Source: Litchfieldia sinesaloumensis (lineage in GTDB: Bacteria; Bacillota; Bacilli; Bacillales; Bacillaceae_L). Taken from it: DNA of 64,000 nt. The translations under genes were made by a program, and so were the position numbers. Of this stretch, positions 8,104 through 17,245 are shown one piece after another. The DNA lies in NCBI RefSeq assembly GCF_900156865.1, contig NZ_LT732529.1:1071056-1135055 (forward strand), read 5' to 3'. The first letter of the stretch is position 1, and each line of letters begins with the position of its first letter. The notes under the pieces were generated by a model. That model searched no databases and was not told the origin of the DNA. It saw only the letters and a list, made by a program, of their open reading frames with translations.

Positions 8104-9369
8104 ATGAAAAAAATACTGTTTCTCACATGTATATGTATATTTACATTTAGTCTTTCCAAGGGAGAGGCGGAAGAAATGGTTCATGTTCGACTTGAAAACT
8201 TTGTCGGAGATACCAAAGAAGTCCAAGTACAACTTAAGGGTGATTATGTAACCCTAGATCCCACATTAACACTAAAAGAAGGAGTGAACTACCGGTTATA
8301 TGTTAAAAAAGGGAGACTTCATATAAAAGGAGGAGAATTGAACCAGCAGGTTGATTCCTCGTTTTTACTAATCCCGCAAACGTATAATGAACAACATCGT
8401 GTTTTTATAGATGAGCGACCATATCTAGGTGCGATGGAATTTTTGGTTGAAAATAAACGTTTTGTTCGCCCTGTCAATCAACTTCCTTTGGAAGATTATT
8501 TAAAAGGAGTTGTTCCTCTTGAAGTGTTCCCTTCATGGAATATTGAGGCTTTAAAGGCACAAGCCCTTGCTGCAAGAACTTATGCAGTGTCACATCTAAA
8601 TGAAGAGATGGATGATACAACCTTTTACCAAGTATATGGGGGATACGCTTGGAATGCAAGAACGACAGAGGCTGTAGAAGCTACAAAGGGGCAGGTCATT
8701 ACATATAATGACAGGTTAATTGATGCTTTCTATTCAGCTAGCAACGGGGGAATGACAGAGAATAATACAAATGTCTGGGGTGGGGATAGTCGGTCATTTT
8801 ATCCAATTAAAGAAGATCCCTTTGATCCAATACATCCTTGGGAGTTTACATTATCGAAAACTCAAATAAATCTTGAAGAAATTAATTGGGAGTCTTCTGA
8901 CCCTTGGGAAGAACTTCAAGAAGTAGATAAAGAAATAACTGCAGTAATGAAAAAATCAATAAATCGACAAGGATATCCTGGAGATATTGTCATTCTTTCG
9001 ATTCCAAATTTAGAGATAAGTCCTAAGAAGTATAAATCAAATCGATCCACCACAGGGACAATCGAGGTTGAATTCTTACAAAAACTCATTGACGGGACTG
9101 TCTTGCTTGGGAATCTTACGTTGGAGAATGTAAATGTAAATCGGATACGTCCGATGATTGGTGGAAGTATTTTTAAGAGTTACTATATTGACTCGTTTGA
9201 GGCAACAGAGACGAAATATGTGATTAGAGGAAAAGGATATGGCCATGGAGTAGGGATGAGCCAGTGGGGAGCTAGTATCATGGGTGACCAAGGTAAAAAA
9301 TATAATGAGATTATTCAGTTTTATTTTCCTGGAACAACAATCACAAATTACGAAAATGTTCTAAATTAG
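8104..9369 (+). CDS. SpoIID/LytB-domain protein
   Basis: The 421-residue product begins with a signal-like segment (KKILFLTCICIFTFSLSKGEA), so it is probably exported. It carries the SpoIID/LytB domain: PLEDYLKGVVPLEV, ALKAQALAARTYA, AFYSASNGGMTE and, near the end, GKGYGHGVGMSQWGA. SpoIID is a lytic transglycosylase used in engulfment and LytB enhances the amidase LytC; this protein may act on peptidoglycan in a similar way, but it is not in the spoIID locus. ATG 8104 fits the signal peptide; the TTG at 8020 would add 28 residues ahead of it. It is an insertion relative to the B. subtilis order. Confidence 0.87.
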   Translation: MKKILFLTCICIFTFSLSKGEAEEMVHVRLENFVGDTKEVQVQLKGDYVTLDPTLTLKEGVNYRLYVKKGRLHIKGGELNQQVDSSFLLIPQTYNEQHRVFIDERPYLGAMEFLVENKRFVRPVNQLPLEDYLKGVVPLEVFPSWNIEALKAQALAARTYAVSHLNEEMDDTTFYQVYGGYAWNARTTEAVEATKGQVITYNDRLIDAFYSASNGGMTENNTNVWGGDSRSFYPIKEDPFDPIHPWEFTLSKTQINLEEINWESSDPWEELQEVDKEITAVMKKSINRQGYPGDIVILSIPNLEISPKKYKSNRSTTGTIEVEFLQKLIDGTVLLGNLTLENVNVNRIRPMIGGSIFKSYYIDSFEATETKYVIRGKGYGHGVGMSQWGASIMGDQGKKYNEIIQFYFPGTTITNYENVLN

Positions 9370-9374
9370 AAAGG

Positions 9375-9407
9375 GTCCTGTAGCTATTTACAGGACTTTT
9401 ATTTTTA
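9375..9407. terminator. Terminator after the SpoIID-domain gene
   Basis: GTCCTGTA (9375-9382) pairs with TACAGGAC (9389-9396), followed by TTTTATTTTT. It lies between convergent genes. Confidence 0.8.
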
Positions 9408-9783
9408 TGTTATTTTTCTTTTTTTTACGTTTGCCATTTTTTTTGATATATATTTCAAGGATTTCATTTCGAAAAAGTGCTTCAATTTTCTTTTTTTCTA
9501 ATTCGAAAGGAAGGGTTACAACTCTTTCAGTCAATACTGTATCATTAGGAGGTTTTACGCAATCTGTAAGCTTGATACGAAATGTATCGTTCTCGACATT
9601 TAATTGGATTTGCTCAGGTTGATATCCAGATAATTCAGCCTCGATAATATACTCATTCTGTGTTTCAAATAAATCAATCCTAAATTGATAATCGTCTAAT
9701 AGATAGGGGTCATCAAGGAATTGTTTCATCCAATCCTCTAACCCGTGAAAGGAAAAAGGATTGGATTTATCGAAATTATTCAT
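9388..9783 (-). CDS. cotM: Hsp20/alpha-crystallin family protein, CotM-like
   Basis: The 131-residue protein has an alpha-crystallin domain from about residue 30 (IDLFETQNEYIIEAELSGYQPEQIQLNVENDTFRIKL) and a strongly basic tail (KKNGKRKKKKNNIKIKVL). CotM, a spore outer-coat protein, belongs to this family and lies between yneK and the ssp genes in B. subtilis, which supports the name. ATG 9783 is chosen because GGAGGTT lies just upstream; the ATG at 9798 precedes that site. It could instead be a general small heat-shock protein. Confidence 0.78.
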   Translation of the reverse strand: MNNFDKSNPFSFHGLEDWMKQFLDDPYLLDDYQFRIDLFETQNEYIIEAELSGYQPEQIQLNVENDTFRIKLTDCVKPPNDTVLTERVVTLPFELEKKKIEALFRNEILEIYIKKNGKRKKKKNNIKIKVL

Positions 9784-9934
9784 AATTTGAACCTCCATGG
9801 AATTCTATATTCAGGTTATTCAGTAAGAGGGTTGTTCGTGATAATGAAATACAAAAATTTGTACAATCCGTTTGTAAAGTATGATACATTCATGTAAAAA
9901 TAGAGATACTATGGGCTTAGTGGAGGAATTTGGT

Positions 9935-11335
9935 ATGAATACTTTGTTTCAACTGCTTCCGGCCATCCACGATTTGCAAGCTTCTCCAACTTTCTCTCAG
10001 CTGTCGAAACGTCATCAAGTGAGTAGAGAAATGTTGACAAATGTTTTGCGAGATGTTGTAACAGACATACGAAATGATATCGTACAAGGCGAGTGTGGTG
10101 GAAGTATCTCTTCAAAAGAAGAAATGATGGCATTTATCTTTCAAAGGGGAGAAAGTGAGTTATTACATAAAACGAAATACTACTTAACCAAAACAATCAA
10201 TGCAACTGGTACGGTTCTACATACTAATTTGGGACGTGCTAGACTAAGTGATAAAGCAATTCAGCATGTTGTCGAGATTGCGGAGGGTTATTCTAATCTA
10301 GAGTATGACATAAACGAGGGAACGCGGGGATCACGCCACTCCGTTGTGGAATCGTTATTGGTAGAATTAACCGGTGCCGAAAGTGCAATTGTTGTAAACA
10401 ATAATGCAGCTGCAGTTTATTTAACATTACGTGCGTTAGCCAAAAATAAAGAGGTGGTCGTTTCTCGTGGCCAATTAGTGGAAATCGGGGGCTCATTTCG
10501 AATATCAGCTATTATGGAGGAAAGCGATGCTATTCTAGTTGAGGTGGGCACAACCAATAAAACACACTTAGCTGACTATGAGGATGCCATCACAGAGCAA
10601 ACTTCGGTGATTCTTAAGGTACACAGTAGTAATTTCAAGACGATTGGCTTCACAAAAACTGTTGGAATTTCGGAGTTGGTTACACTTAAGGAGAAAAAAG
10701 ATAACCTTGTTATATATGAGGACTTAGGGAGCGGGGTTTTATATGATTTTACGCAACACGGAATTGGTGAAGAACCCGTTATTAAAGATATTCTAGCGGA
10801 AGGGGTTGACCTTGTTTCATTTAGTGGAGATAAACTCCTTGGTGGACCTCAGGCTGGTATAATTGTTGGTAAGAAAGGACTAATTGATGTATTAAAAAAA
10901 CATCAACTTGCCAGGGTGTTACGGGTCGATAAATTGACATATGCTGCACTCGAAGCAACTTTAGTTTCCTATCTAAAAGGCAATCATAACGAGATTCCGA
11001 CGATCCGTGATATTATCGCATCCAAAGAGGAAATCAGAGAAAAATGTCAATTTTTTATTGATTGCTTATTAGGTCAAACAAAAGTCTATGAGTTGAAGAT
11101 AAATGAAGATGGATCCCCAATTGGTGGCGGAACAATGCCTGGTGTTGAAGTGCCAACCTATGTCGTAAGATTATCACACCCAGACAGATCTTCAACGGAG
11201 TTAGCAAACCTGCTACGTCAGAATCAAACACCAGTTATTACACGAATAAAGAATAATGAAGTAGTTCTTGATTTTCGTACCGTTGAAAAAGAAGAAATCA
11301 ATGAGATTGTAAATGCCTTATCTATTCTTGCATAA
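9935..11335 (+). CDS. selA: L-seryl-tRNA(Sec) selenium transferase SelA
   Basis: The 466-residue PLP enzyme matches SelA along its length: MNTLFQLLPAIHDL at the start, NATGTVLHTNLGRARLS, AIVVNNNAAAVYLTL, and SFSGDKLLGGPQAGII, where Lys300 should bind PLP. SelA converts seryl-tRNA(Sec) to selenocysteyl-tRNA using selenophosphate. TGGAGGA lies 9 nt before ATG 9935; a start at 9881 would add an unusual leader. No selB, selC or selD is in this window, and B. subtilis has no selA here. The chain looks intact. Relatives called SelA-like without a Sec system also exist, so Sec synthesis itself is not proven. Confidence 0.9.
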   Translation: MNTLFQLLPAIHDLQASPTFSQLSKRHQVSREMLTNVLRDVVTDIRNDIVQGECGGSISSKEEMMAFIFQRGESELLHKTKYYLTKTINATGTVLHTNLGRARLSDKAIQHVVEIAEGYSNLEYDINEGTRGSRHSVVESLLVELTGAESAIVVNNNAAAVYLTLRALAKNKEVVVSRGQLVEIGGSFRISAIMEESDAILVEVGTTNKTHLADYEDAITEQTSVILKVHSSNFKTIGFTKTVGISELVTLKEKKDNLVIYEDLGSGVLYDFTQHGIGEEPVIKDILAEGVDLVSFSGDKLLGGPQAGIIVGKKGLIDVLKKHQLARVLRVDKLTYAALEATLVSYLKGNHNEIPTIRDIIASKEEIREKCQFFIDCLLGQTKVYELKINEDGSPIGGGTMPGVEVPTYVVRLSHPDRSSTELANLLRQNQTPVITRIKNNEVVLDFRTVEKEEINEIVNALSILA

Positions 11336-11362
11336 AAAGCCGCAGACGATTTTGCGGCTTTT
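11335..11362. terminator. Terminator between selA and sspP
   Basis: AAAAGCCGCA (11335-11344) pairs with TGCGGCTTTT (11353-11362). It sits between convergent genes and is T-rich on both strands. Confidence 0.82.
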
Positions 11363-11378
11363 ATTTTCCCTTTGTTAC

Positions 11379-11522
11379 TTACATATCGTGGCCTTGGTTG
11401 TTTTTTTGTCTAGTGTGGTTTCGATTTTTTACTTTTTTAGAGCCACTCATTGGTTGAGGTTGACTTCCTGTACTTTGTCCGCCATTTGCTCTAATATCCT
11501 TGAACGTGTTTTTTTCTCCCAT
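11379..11522 (-). CDS. sspP: Small acid-soluble spore protein P
   Basis: The 47-residue product is recognised by its C-terminal half, [21 protein letters not shown], nearly the same as B. subtilis SspP. SspP is a minor SASP made in the forespore. ATG 11522 is preceded by AAGGGGGGAT. In B. subtilis sspO and sspP form one operon; here they are about 500 nt apart with another gene between them on the opposite strand. Confidence 0.92.
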   Translation of the reverse strand: MGEKNTFKDIRANGGQSTGSQPQPMSGSKKVKNRNHTRQKNNQGHDM

Positions 11523-11647
11523 GATTTATCCCCCCTTCTTTGATTAGGATAATTGTTTTACCACTTTTTTATGCGGTGGAAACGGAATGATTTTCTGGAA
11601 AAAAGGTAAGCTATTATTGCACGAATTACCATAAGGGAGTTGAAAAT

Positions 11648-11902
11648 ATGCCTTATCATAAGGATAAACAGCAGGCTTTCCAAGCAGCACAGCAAGGTAC
11701 TGAACAAGCTAGAGATGTATATGAGAATATCGTCAGCAATGACCCAGATTATGGTGCTCACTTAAAGAGGTTAAAAAATGAAGTCAATGAAGCATATCAG
11801 CAAATCGAAAATGCATTAGAGGTGGCTTCAGAGCATCAGAAATCCCAACTTCAGCAATTTCAACAAGATTTACAATCCATCATGAATGAAGTAAATGAAT
11901 AA
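11648..11902 (+). CDS. Small coiled-coil hypothetical protein
   Basis: The 84-residue protein is hydrophilic, rich in Gln and Glu, and mostly helical. A candidate coiled coil runs from about residue 38 to the end (LKRLKNEVNEAYQQIENALEVASEHQKSQLQQFQQDL). The tail somewhat resembles the DUF2524 (YtzC) family, but I do not claim membership. TAAGGGAGTTG upstream is a good ribosome site for the ATG. It lies between sspP and sspO, so a role in spores is possible but unproven. Confidence 0.75.
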   Translation: MPYHKDKQQAFQAAQQGTEQARDVYENIVSNDPDYGAHLKRLKNEVNEAYQQIENALEVASEHQKSQLQQFQQDLQSIMNEVNE

Positions 11903-11904
11903 AA

Positions 11905-11927
11905 AAACAAGCCCGCTTTTTGCGGGC
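11905..11927 (-). terminator. Terminator of sspO
   Basis: The hairpin GCCCGC-TTTTT-GCGGGC (11911-11927) is followed on the minus strand by TTGTTTTTTT, so it best terminates leftward transcripts from sspO. On the plus strand it has no T tail. Confidence 0.75.
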
Positions 11928-12021
11928 CATTTATAATTTATCATATTTTGTTCAACCCAAGACGCTTTCTGTACAGTAAGAAATTGTCTCGTTTATGTTT
12001 GGCTTCTTATGTTATCCAATT

Positions 12022-12171
12022 TTACTGATTCTTTTTCCGCTTTTTATTATTTTGTCGTTGTTCTGCCGTTAATGGTTCATTTGCAAACTCTTCGTTATAT
12101 CCTGCTCCAATTCCTTGGGCACTCGCATCATTCATACCAGGTCGAACATGATTTGCTTTACGTTTCGACAT
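12022..12171 (-). CDS. sspO: Small acid-soluble spore protein O
   Basis: The 49-residue product begins [18 protein letters not shown], continues GAGYNEEF and ends [16 protein letters not shown], nearly the same as B. subtilis SspO. ATG 12171 has a perfect GGAGGTGA site upstream. It is divergent from citB, as in B. subtilis, and shares the 205-nt region that holds the citB control sites. Confidence 0.94.
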   Translation of the reverse strand: MSKRKANHVRPGMNDASAQGIGAGYNEEFANEPLTAEQRQNNKKRKKNQ

Positions 12172-12226
12172 TCTCTTCACCTCCGACCTTATTTTGTTCT
12201 TTTTTCAACAAATTATCCTTGATGTC

Positions 12227-12294
12227 AATAAGTAAAACTTATTGAGCTTAATAACTTACTTGTTATTTACTTATGTCTATAGTTATATTAATAT
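12227..12294 (+). promoter_or_regulatory. citB promoter with CcpC-type dyad
   Basis: A perfect inverted repeat AATAAGT-AAA-ACTTATT lies at 12227-12243 and contains ATAA-N7-TTAT, the CcpC box of B. subtilis citB. A second ATAA-N8-TTAT follows at 12251-12266 and a half-site TTAT at 12271-12274. With a -10 of TAATAT at 12289-12294 the start would be near 12301. This puts the dyad at about -66 and the half-site at about -27, the spacing known for B. subtilis citB. The start site is inferred. Confidence 0.7.
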
Positions 12295-12376
12295 ATGTAT
12301 TGGGAGTTTTAAAATCTCTTAAATTTCGACAATTTGGATAAATTGCGATACTATTTAATTGAAGGGGGTTATACAT

Positions 12377-15085
12377 ATGGCAAAGCATGATGTATTTAAT
12401 GCACGTTCTTCTTTCGAAGCAAACGGCAAAAAGTATAACTATTATAGCTTACAAGCATTAGAAGATGCGAAAATTGGTAACGTTTCAAAATTGCCATATT
12501 CCATTAAGGTTCTCTTAGAATCTGTATTACGTCAAGTTGATGGAAGAGTAATTACGAAAGAACACGTTGAAAACTTAGCAAAATGGGGAACAGATGGCTT
12601 ACAAGAGGTTGATGTTCCATTCAAACCATCTCGAGTAATTCTACAAGACTTTACTGGAGTTCCTGCTGTAGTTGATTTAGCTTCACTTCGTAAGGCAATG
12701 GCTGATATGGGTGGAGATCCTCAAAAAATCAACCCTGAAATCCCAGTAGATCTTGTTATTGACCACTCCGTACAAGTAGACAGAGCAGGAACACTAGATG
12801 CGCTTCAATTTAATATGGATTTAGAATTCGAACGAAATGCAGAACGTTATAAGTTTTTGAGCTGGGCTCAAAAATCATTCGATAACTACCGTGCTGTACC
12901 ACCAGCAACTGGTATTGTTCACCAAGTTAACCTTGAATATTTAGCAAATGTTGTTCATGCTGTTGAAGGAGAAAACGGTGAATTTGAAACATTCCCTGAT
13001 ACACTTGTTGGTACTGACTCTCATACTACAATGATTAACGGAATCGGTGTACTTGGATGGGGTGTTGGAGGAATTGAAGCTGAAGCAGGAATGCTCGGTC
13101 AACCTTCATATTTCCCTGTGCCTGAAGTTATCGGAGTGAAATTAGTAGGTACACTACCAAACGGTACAACAGCTACTGACTTAGCACTTAAAGTTACTCA
13201 AGTATTACGTCAAAAGGGCGTTGTTGGTAAATTTGTTGAATTCTTCGGTCCAGGAGTTTCACAACTTCCATTAGCTGACCGTGCAACTATTTCGAACATG
13301 GCTCCAGAATATGGTGCTACTTGTGGATTCTTCCCAGTAGATGGTGAAGCACTAGAATATCTACGTCTAACAGGACGTGATGAAGAGCAAATTAAAGTCG
13401 TAGAAGAATACTGTAAAGCTAACGGTTTATTCTATACAGCAGATGTTGAAGATCCAACTTTCACAGACGTTGTTGAAATCAATCTTTCTGAAATTGAAGC
13501 AAATCTTTCTGGTCCAAAGCGTCCACAAGATTTAATTCCACTTTCAAAAATGAAAGAAGCTTACCAAACAGCATTAACTGCAACTGGTAACCAAGGATAT
13601 GGTTTAACTCCTGAAGAAATCAACAAGGAAATTACCGTGAAATTTGAAAATGGCGAAGAAGTACAAATGAAGACTGGTGATATTGCAATTGCTGCAATCA
13701 CAAGTTGTACAAATACTTCAAACCCATACGTAATGTTAGGTGCGGGTCTTGTTGCGAAAAAGGCGGTTGAAAAAGGCCTAGAAGTTCCTAAATATGTTAA
13801 AACATCATTAGCACCTGGTTCTAAAGTTGTTACTGGCTATTTAGAAGATTCAGGATTACTATCTTACCTTGAAAAGCTTGGTTTTAGTACTGTTGGTTAT
13901 GGATGTACAACATGTATCGGTAACTCAGGTCCGTTAGCTCCTGAAATTGAATCAGCTGTTGCTGAAAACGACCTAGTAATTACATCTGTACTTTCTGGTA
14001 ATCGTAACTTTGAAGGACGTATCCACCCACTAGTAAAAGGTAACTACCTTGCATCACCACCACTTGTAGTGGCATATGCGTTAGCTGGAACTGTTGATAT
14101 CGATCTTGAAAAAGAACCAATCGGTAAAGATAAAGACGGTAACGATGTATTCTTTAATGACATCTGGCCAACTGCAGAAGAAGTGAAAGCAGAGGTTAAA
14201 AAGACTGTTACACCTGAGCTATTCAGAAAAGAATACGAGCGTGTATTTGATGACAATGAGCGTTGGAACGCAATCGAAAGTACTGATGAGGCACTATACG
14301 TGTGGGATGAAGATTCAACATACATTCAAAACCCACCATTCTTTGAAGGCCTATCTGCTGAACCAGGTGAAGTTAAACCACTTAGTGGATTACGTGTAGT
14401 TGGTAAGTTCGGTGATTCCGTAACAACTGACCACATTTCACCAGCAGGTTCAATTGGTAAAGATACTCCTGCAGGTAAATACTTACAGGAAAAGGGCGTT
14501 TCGCCTCGTGACTTTAACTCTTATGGTTCACGTCGTGGTAACGACCGTGTTATGACAAGAGGAACGTTTGCGAACATTCGTATTCGTAACCAAATCGCTC
14601 CTGGAACAGAGGGTGGATGGACTACTCACTGGCCAACAGGCGAAGTTATGTCTATCTATGATGCATGTATGAAATACAAGCAAGATGGTACTGGCTTAGT
14701 GGTTATCGCTGGTAACGACTATGGTATGGGATCATCTCGTGACTGGGCTGCGAAAGGTACAAACCTTCTTGGTATTAAGACAGTTATTGCTGAAAGCTTC
14801 GAGCGTATTCACCGTAGTAACCTTGTATTAATGGGTGTACTACCTCTCCAATTCAAACAAGGTGAAAATGCTGAAACACTTGGCTTAACTGGAAAAGAAA
14901 CTATTGAAGTTCAAATTGATGAAAATGTAAAACCACGTGATTATGTAAAAGTAACTGCTACTGACGAAGATGGAAACAAGAAAGAGTTTGACGTACTTGT
15001 TCGATTCGACAGTGAAGTTGAAATTGATTACTACCGTCACGGCGGTATCCTACAAATGGTACTTCGTGATAAAATGAAGGGTTAA
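12377..15085 (+). CDS. citB: Aconitate hydratase
   Basis: The 902-residue enzyme is a full-length aconitase/IRP-type protein. It has [22 protein letters not shown], cluster cysteines in TSCTNTSNP and [13 protein letters not shown], and the C-terminal swivel domain with [16 protein letters not shown]-type residues ([16 protein letters not shown]). It interconverts citrate and isocitrate with a 4Fe-4S cluster and can bind RNA when the cluster is lost. ATG 12377 follows AAGGGGG at the right distance. It is monocistronic, and the promoter carries a CcpC-type dyad. Confidence 0.98.
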   Translation: MAKHDVFNARSSFEANGKKYNYYSLQALEDAKIGNVSKLPYSIKVLLESVLRQVDGRVITKEHVENLAKWGTDGLQEVDVPFKPSRVILQDFTGVPAVVDLASLRKAMADMGGDPQKINPEIPVDLVIDHSVQVDRAGTLDALQFNMDLEFERNAERYKFLSWAQKSFDNYRAVPPATGIVHQVNLEYLANVVHAVEGENGEFETFPDTLVGTDSHTTMINGIGVLGWGVGGIEAEAGMLGQPSYFPVPEVIGVKLVGTLPNGTTATDLALKVTQVLRQKGVVGKFVEFFGPGVSQLPLADRATISNMAPEYGATCGFFPVDGEALEYLRLTGRDEEQIKVVEEYCKANGLFYTADVEDPTFTDVVEINLSEIEANLSGPKRPQDLIPLSKMKEAYQTALTATGNQGYGLTPEEINKEITVKFENGEEVQMKTGDIAIAAITSCTNTSNPYVMLGAGLVAKKAVEKGLEVPKYVKTSLAPGSKVVTGYLEDSGLLSYLEKLGFSTVGYGCTTCIGNSGPLAPEIESAVAENDLVITSVLSGNRNFEGRIHPLVKGNYLASPPLVVAYALAGTVDIDLEKEPIGKDKDGNDVFFNDIWPTAEEVKAEVKKTVTPELFRKEYERVFDDNERWNAIESTDEALYVWDEDSTYIQNPPFFEGLSAEPGEVKPLSGLRVVGKFGDSVTTDHISPAGSIGKDTPAGKYLQEKGVSPRDFNSYGSRRGNDRVMTRGTFANIRIRNQIAPGTEGGWTTHWPTGEVMSIYDACMKYKQDGTGLVVIAGNDYGMGSSRDWAAKGTNLLGIKTVIAESFERIHRSNLVLMGVLPLQFKQGENAETLGLTGKETIEVQIDENVKPRDYVKVTATDEDGNKKEFDVLVRFDSEVEIDYYRHGGILQMVLRDKMKG

Positions 15086-15098
15086 TCTCCTTATTAGC

Positions 15099-15136
15099 AA
15101 AGGCGGTTTTGTGAAGTTCACAAAACTGCCTTTTTA
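15099..15136 (+). terminator. Terminator of citB
   Basis: AAAGGCGGTTTTGTGAA (15099-15115) pairs with TTCACAAAACTGCCTTT (15118-15134) with one mismatch, followed by T. Confidence 0.88.
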
Positions 15137-15219
15137 TTTGGACTCGATATATGGTTAAATAAGTATAATGACAGTAAACAGGTCCTTTACAGTTGCTGAA
15201 ATTTTTACGGAGGTTTCAA

Positions 15220-15744
15220 ATGCTAAAAAAAATCATTATTCCACTTATTCTGTTAGGTCTAGTAGGATATGCTGTTTTTGAGTTTGTAGAAGATAAAAAA
15301 AGAGGGGTAACGGGTATCGAAATAGGAAATACAGCGCCCGATTTTGAACTACAATTATTAAACAACGAAAATGAAACAATCCGTTTATCCGACTTAAAAG
15401 GGAAAAAAGTGGTGGTAAACTTTTGGGCATCATGGTGCAAACCATGTCGAGAAGAAATGCCTGAAATTCAGTCGTTTTACGAAACAAAGAGTGATGATGT
15501 AGAGATATTAGCAGTTAATATGACTGCATCCGAAGTTAAAGCTGAAAATGCACATGAATTCGTTGAAGGAAAAGGCTATACATTCCCGCTATTAGTAGAT
15601 CCTAAAAACCAGGCAAGCAGTGATTATAAGGTTTTAGGTTTACCCGAAACGTTCTTCATCAATTCAGACGGAACGATTAATCATTATATTAAGGGTCAAA
15701 TGGACTTTGAAATGCTTGAAACCCAAGTGAATAAACTTAGATAA
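15220..15744 (+). CDS. yneN: Membrane-anchored thioredoxin-like protein YneN
   Basis: The 174-residue protein has an N-terminal membrane anchor (KKIIIPLILLGLVGYAVFEF) and a TlpA/ResA-type thioredoxin domain with the redox motif WASWCKPC and the cis-proline region GLPETFFIN. It probably works outside the membrane in thiol-disulfide exchange and may take electrons from CcdA, encoded 9 kb away. ATG 15220 follows GGAGG at 9 nt, while the ATG at 15193 has no ribosome site. It follows citB as in B. subtilis. Confidence 0.92.
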   Translation: MLKKIIIPLILLGLVGYAVFEFVEDKKRGVTGIEIGNTAPDFELQLLNNENETIRLSDLKGKKVVVNFWASWCKPCREEMPEIQSFYETKSDDVEILAVNMTASEVKAENAHEFVEGKGYTFPLLVDPKNQASSDYKVLGLPETFFINSDGTINHYIKGQMDFEMLETQVNKLR

Positions 15745-15748
15745 CATG

Positions 15749-15777
15749 AAGAACCAAGTGAATTTGGTTCTTTTTTT
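15749..15777 (+). terminator. Terminator of yneN
   Basis: AAGAACCAA (15749-15757) pairs with TTGGTTCTT (15764-15772), followed by more T. Confidence 0.82.
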
Positions 15778-15900
15778 GTTTTTTAACCCTTAAAGTCCAG
15801 TGAAAGAGTTTTTAAAATAAATTTTCGAAAATTTGTAATAATTTGTTCGTTTTTTGGAGATTATTACTAATACAATAGTGTATAGAGGAAGGTGAGAAAA

Positions 15901-16032
15901 TTGAGAAAAGTTAGAAAGGTTACATTTGCTGAGTTGGTTAAAGAAAATAAATTAGAATTACTAAAAGACCAAGAAGCAATGGAACGCATTGAGGCGAGAT
16001 TAGAGCAAAAAAGATTAGAAAAAGCTGAGTAA
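15901..16032 (+). CDS. FbpB-family small basic protein
   Basis: The 43-residue product begins with RKVRKVTFAELVKENKLELL, then DQEAMERIEARLEQKR. This matches the Fur-regulated basic protein B family (PF13040 as recalled), small proteins that in B. subtilis help the sRNA FsrA repress iron-rich proteins. The start is TTG 15901 with GGAAGGTGA upstream. Aconitase and cytochromes are FsrA/Fbp targets, so the place near citB is suggestive. No clear Fur box was seen upstream, so iron control is unproven here. Confidence 0.75.
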   Translation: MRKVRKVTFAELVKENKLELLKDQEAMERIEARLEQKRLEKAE

Positions 16033-16138
16033 GTTTCCCATCAAATCTAATCGGGTGAATTGGATACAATCTCCACTCTTCTTTTTACATGAGAACGCTT
16101 CTTACAGGTGATAATGAAAAGGAGGAGGGGGAAATAAT

Positions 16139-16276
16139 ATGCCAAGAAATTACCATAACCAATTTAAAAATAACCAAACTGGAACTCAACCACGCGGATT
16201 TGGTGGAAATAAAGGAAAAAAAATGCAAGATAAATCTGGGCAGCACGCTCAGGTCATGCAAACAAAAGGTGAATAA
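16139..16276 (+). CDS. sspN: Small acid-soluble spore protein N
   Basis: The 45-residue product ends KGKKMQDKSGQHAQVMQTKGE, matching the SspN C terminus (GEKMHDTSGQ...MQTKGE in B. subtilis as recalled). It is a minor SASP of the forespore. ATG 16139 has a strong AAGGAGGAGGGGG upstream. tlp follows, as in B. subtilis, but each gene has its own terminator here. Confidence 0.9.
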   Translation: MPRNYHNQFKNNQTGTQPRGFGGNKGKKMQDKSGQHAQVMQTKGE

Positions 16277-16296
16277 ACTAGCTTAATTCTCACATG

Positions 16297-16330
16297 ATAA
16301 AAGGGCGTTTTTGACAACGTCCTTTTATTT
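16297..16330 (+). terminator. Terminator of sspN
   Basis: ATAAAAGGGCGTT (16297-16309) pairs with AACGTCCTTTTAT (16316-16328), with a short T tail. Confidence 0.78.
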
Positions 16331-16444
16331 ATGTCAGAAATTAAATATCCTTTATTTACTTGTGAATCGTCAGAAATTCAGAAATAAAATGGGCTAACTT
16401 GAAGCAATATATAGATGTAACATTACTACATAGGAGGAATAAGG

Positions 16445-16678
16445 ATGACACACAACAGATCAAAACCGGATGACCGCAGTGATAATGTAGAGAGACTCCA
16501 AGACATGGTCCAAAATACAATTGAAAACATTGAAGAGTCTCAAGAATCAATGCAGTTTTCGAATGAAGAGGAGCGACAAAAGATACAAGCTAAAAACCAA
16601 CGTCGCGAGGAATCAATTCGAGCAATGCGTGAAGAGATTAAAGATGAAGCCTCTGACAGGGAAAACGGTTATCAATAA
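16445..16678 (+). CDS. tlp: Small acid-soluble spore protein Tlp
   Basis: The 77-residue, very hydrophilic protein has the Tlp family pattern: KPDDRSDNVERLQDMVQNTIENIEE near the start and KNQRREESIRAMREEIKDEA near the end. Tlp is a minor spore protein; the thioredoxin-like name is historical and no CxxC motif is present. AGGAGGAA lies upstream of ATG 16445. Confidence 0.92.
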   Translation: MTHNRSKPDDRSDNVERLQDMVQNTIENIEESQESMQFSNEEERQKIQAKNQRREESIRAMREEIKDEASDRENGYQ

Positions 16679-16684
16679 ACTTCC

Positions 16685-16718
16685 AAAAGGTATGCCAAGG
16701 AACGCCGGTATACCTTTT
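16685..16718 (+). terminator. Terminator of tlp
   Basis: AAAAGGTAT (16685-16693) pairs with ATACCTTTT (16710-16718), and T follows. Confidence 0.75.
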
Positions 16719-16818
16719 TATTTTGTTCTAATTTAGATGCGTCTTATTGTTGGTGCTTTTCCAGTTATGATACTATATTTTTAACGCATTTTGTTTTAGG
16801 GAAAGGGAGAGGTTGAAA

Positions 16819-17244
16819 TTGTTAATTTCCAAGAAAGAAATCGAAGTACGATATGCTGAAACGGATCAAATGGGTGTTGTCTATCATGCAAATTATCTAG
16901 TTTGGATGGAGCTAGGGAGAACACAGCTTATTAAGGACCTGGGCTTTAGCTATGCGGAGATGGAGAGCGATGGGATTATTTCCCCTGTTATTGATCTGCA
17001 AGTTTCCTATAAGAAACCGTTAAGGTATAGTGAAACAGCGTTGGTTAAGACTTGGATTGAACATTATGATGGTCTTCGAGTTATTTATGGATATGAAATT
17101 GAAAACCCCAATGGTGAGATATCCGTGAACGCGACTTCTTCACATGTATGTGTGAAAAAGGACTCCTTTCGGCCAATATCGATTAGAAAACTGTATCCTG
17201 AATGGCATCTTGCATATGAAAATGCAAAGAAACCTAAAGAATAA
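16819..17244 (+). CDS. yneP: Acyl-CoA thioesterase YneP (YbgC/4HBT type)
   Basis: The 141-residue hot-dog-fold protein has the 4-hydroxybenzoyl-CoA thioesterase signature VRYAETDQMGVVYHANYLVWMELGR, with the catalytic Asp in TDQMG. YbgC-type enzymes cleave acyl-CoA thioesters in the cytosol. TTG 16819 is favoured because GGGAGAGG (16805-16812) is 6 nt before it; the TTG at 16813 is adjacent to that site. The position between tlp and plsY is conserved. Confidence 0.88.
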   Translation: MLISKKEIEVRYAETDQMGVVYHANYLVWMELGRTQLIKDLGFSYAEMESDGIISPVIDLQVSYKKPLRYSETALVKTWIEHYDGLRVIYGYEIENPNGEISVNATSSHVCVKKDSFRPISIRKLYPEWHLAYENAKKPKE

Positions 17245-17245
17245 A

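Noticed and set aside
11313-11543. 76-residue plus-strand ORF
   Set aside because: It is the reverse shadow of sspP and overlaps the end of selA.
12009-12245. 78-residue plus-strand ORF
   Set aside because: It is the reverse shadow of sspO and runs into the citB promoter.
15830-15890. Fur box upstream of the FbpB-family gene
   Set aside because: The AT-rich sequence has no 7-1-7 match to the Fur consensus good enough to claim.
16089-16286. 65-residue plus-strand ORF
   Set aside because: It is another frame over sspN, which has the better ribosome site and the family match.
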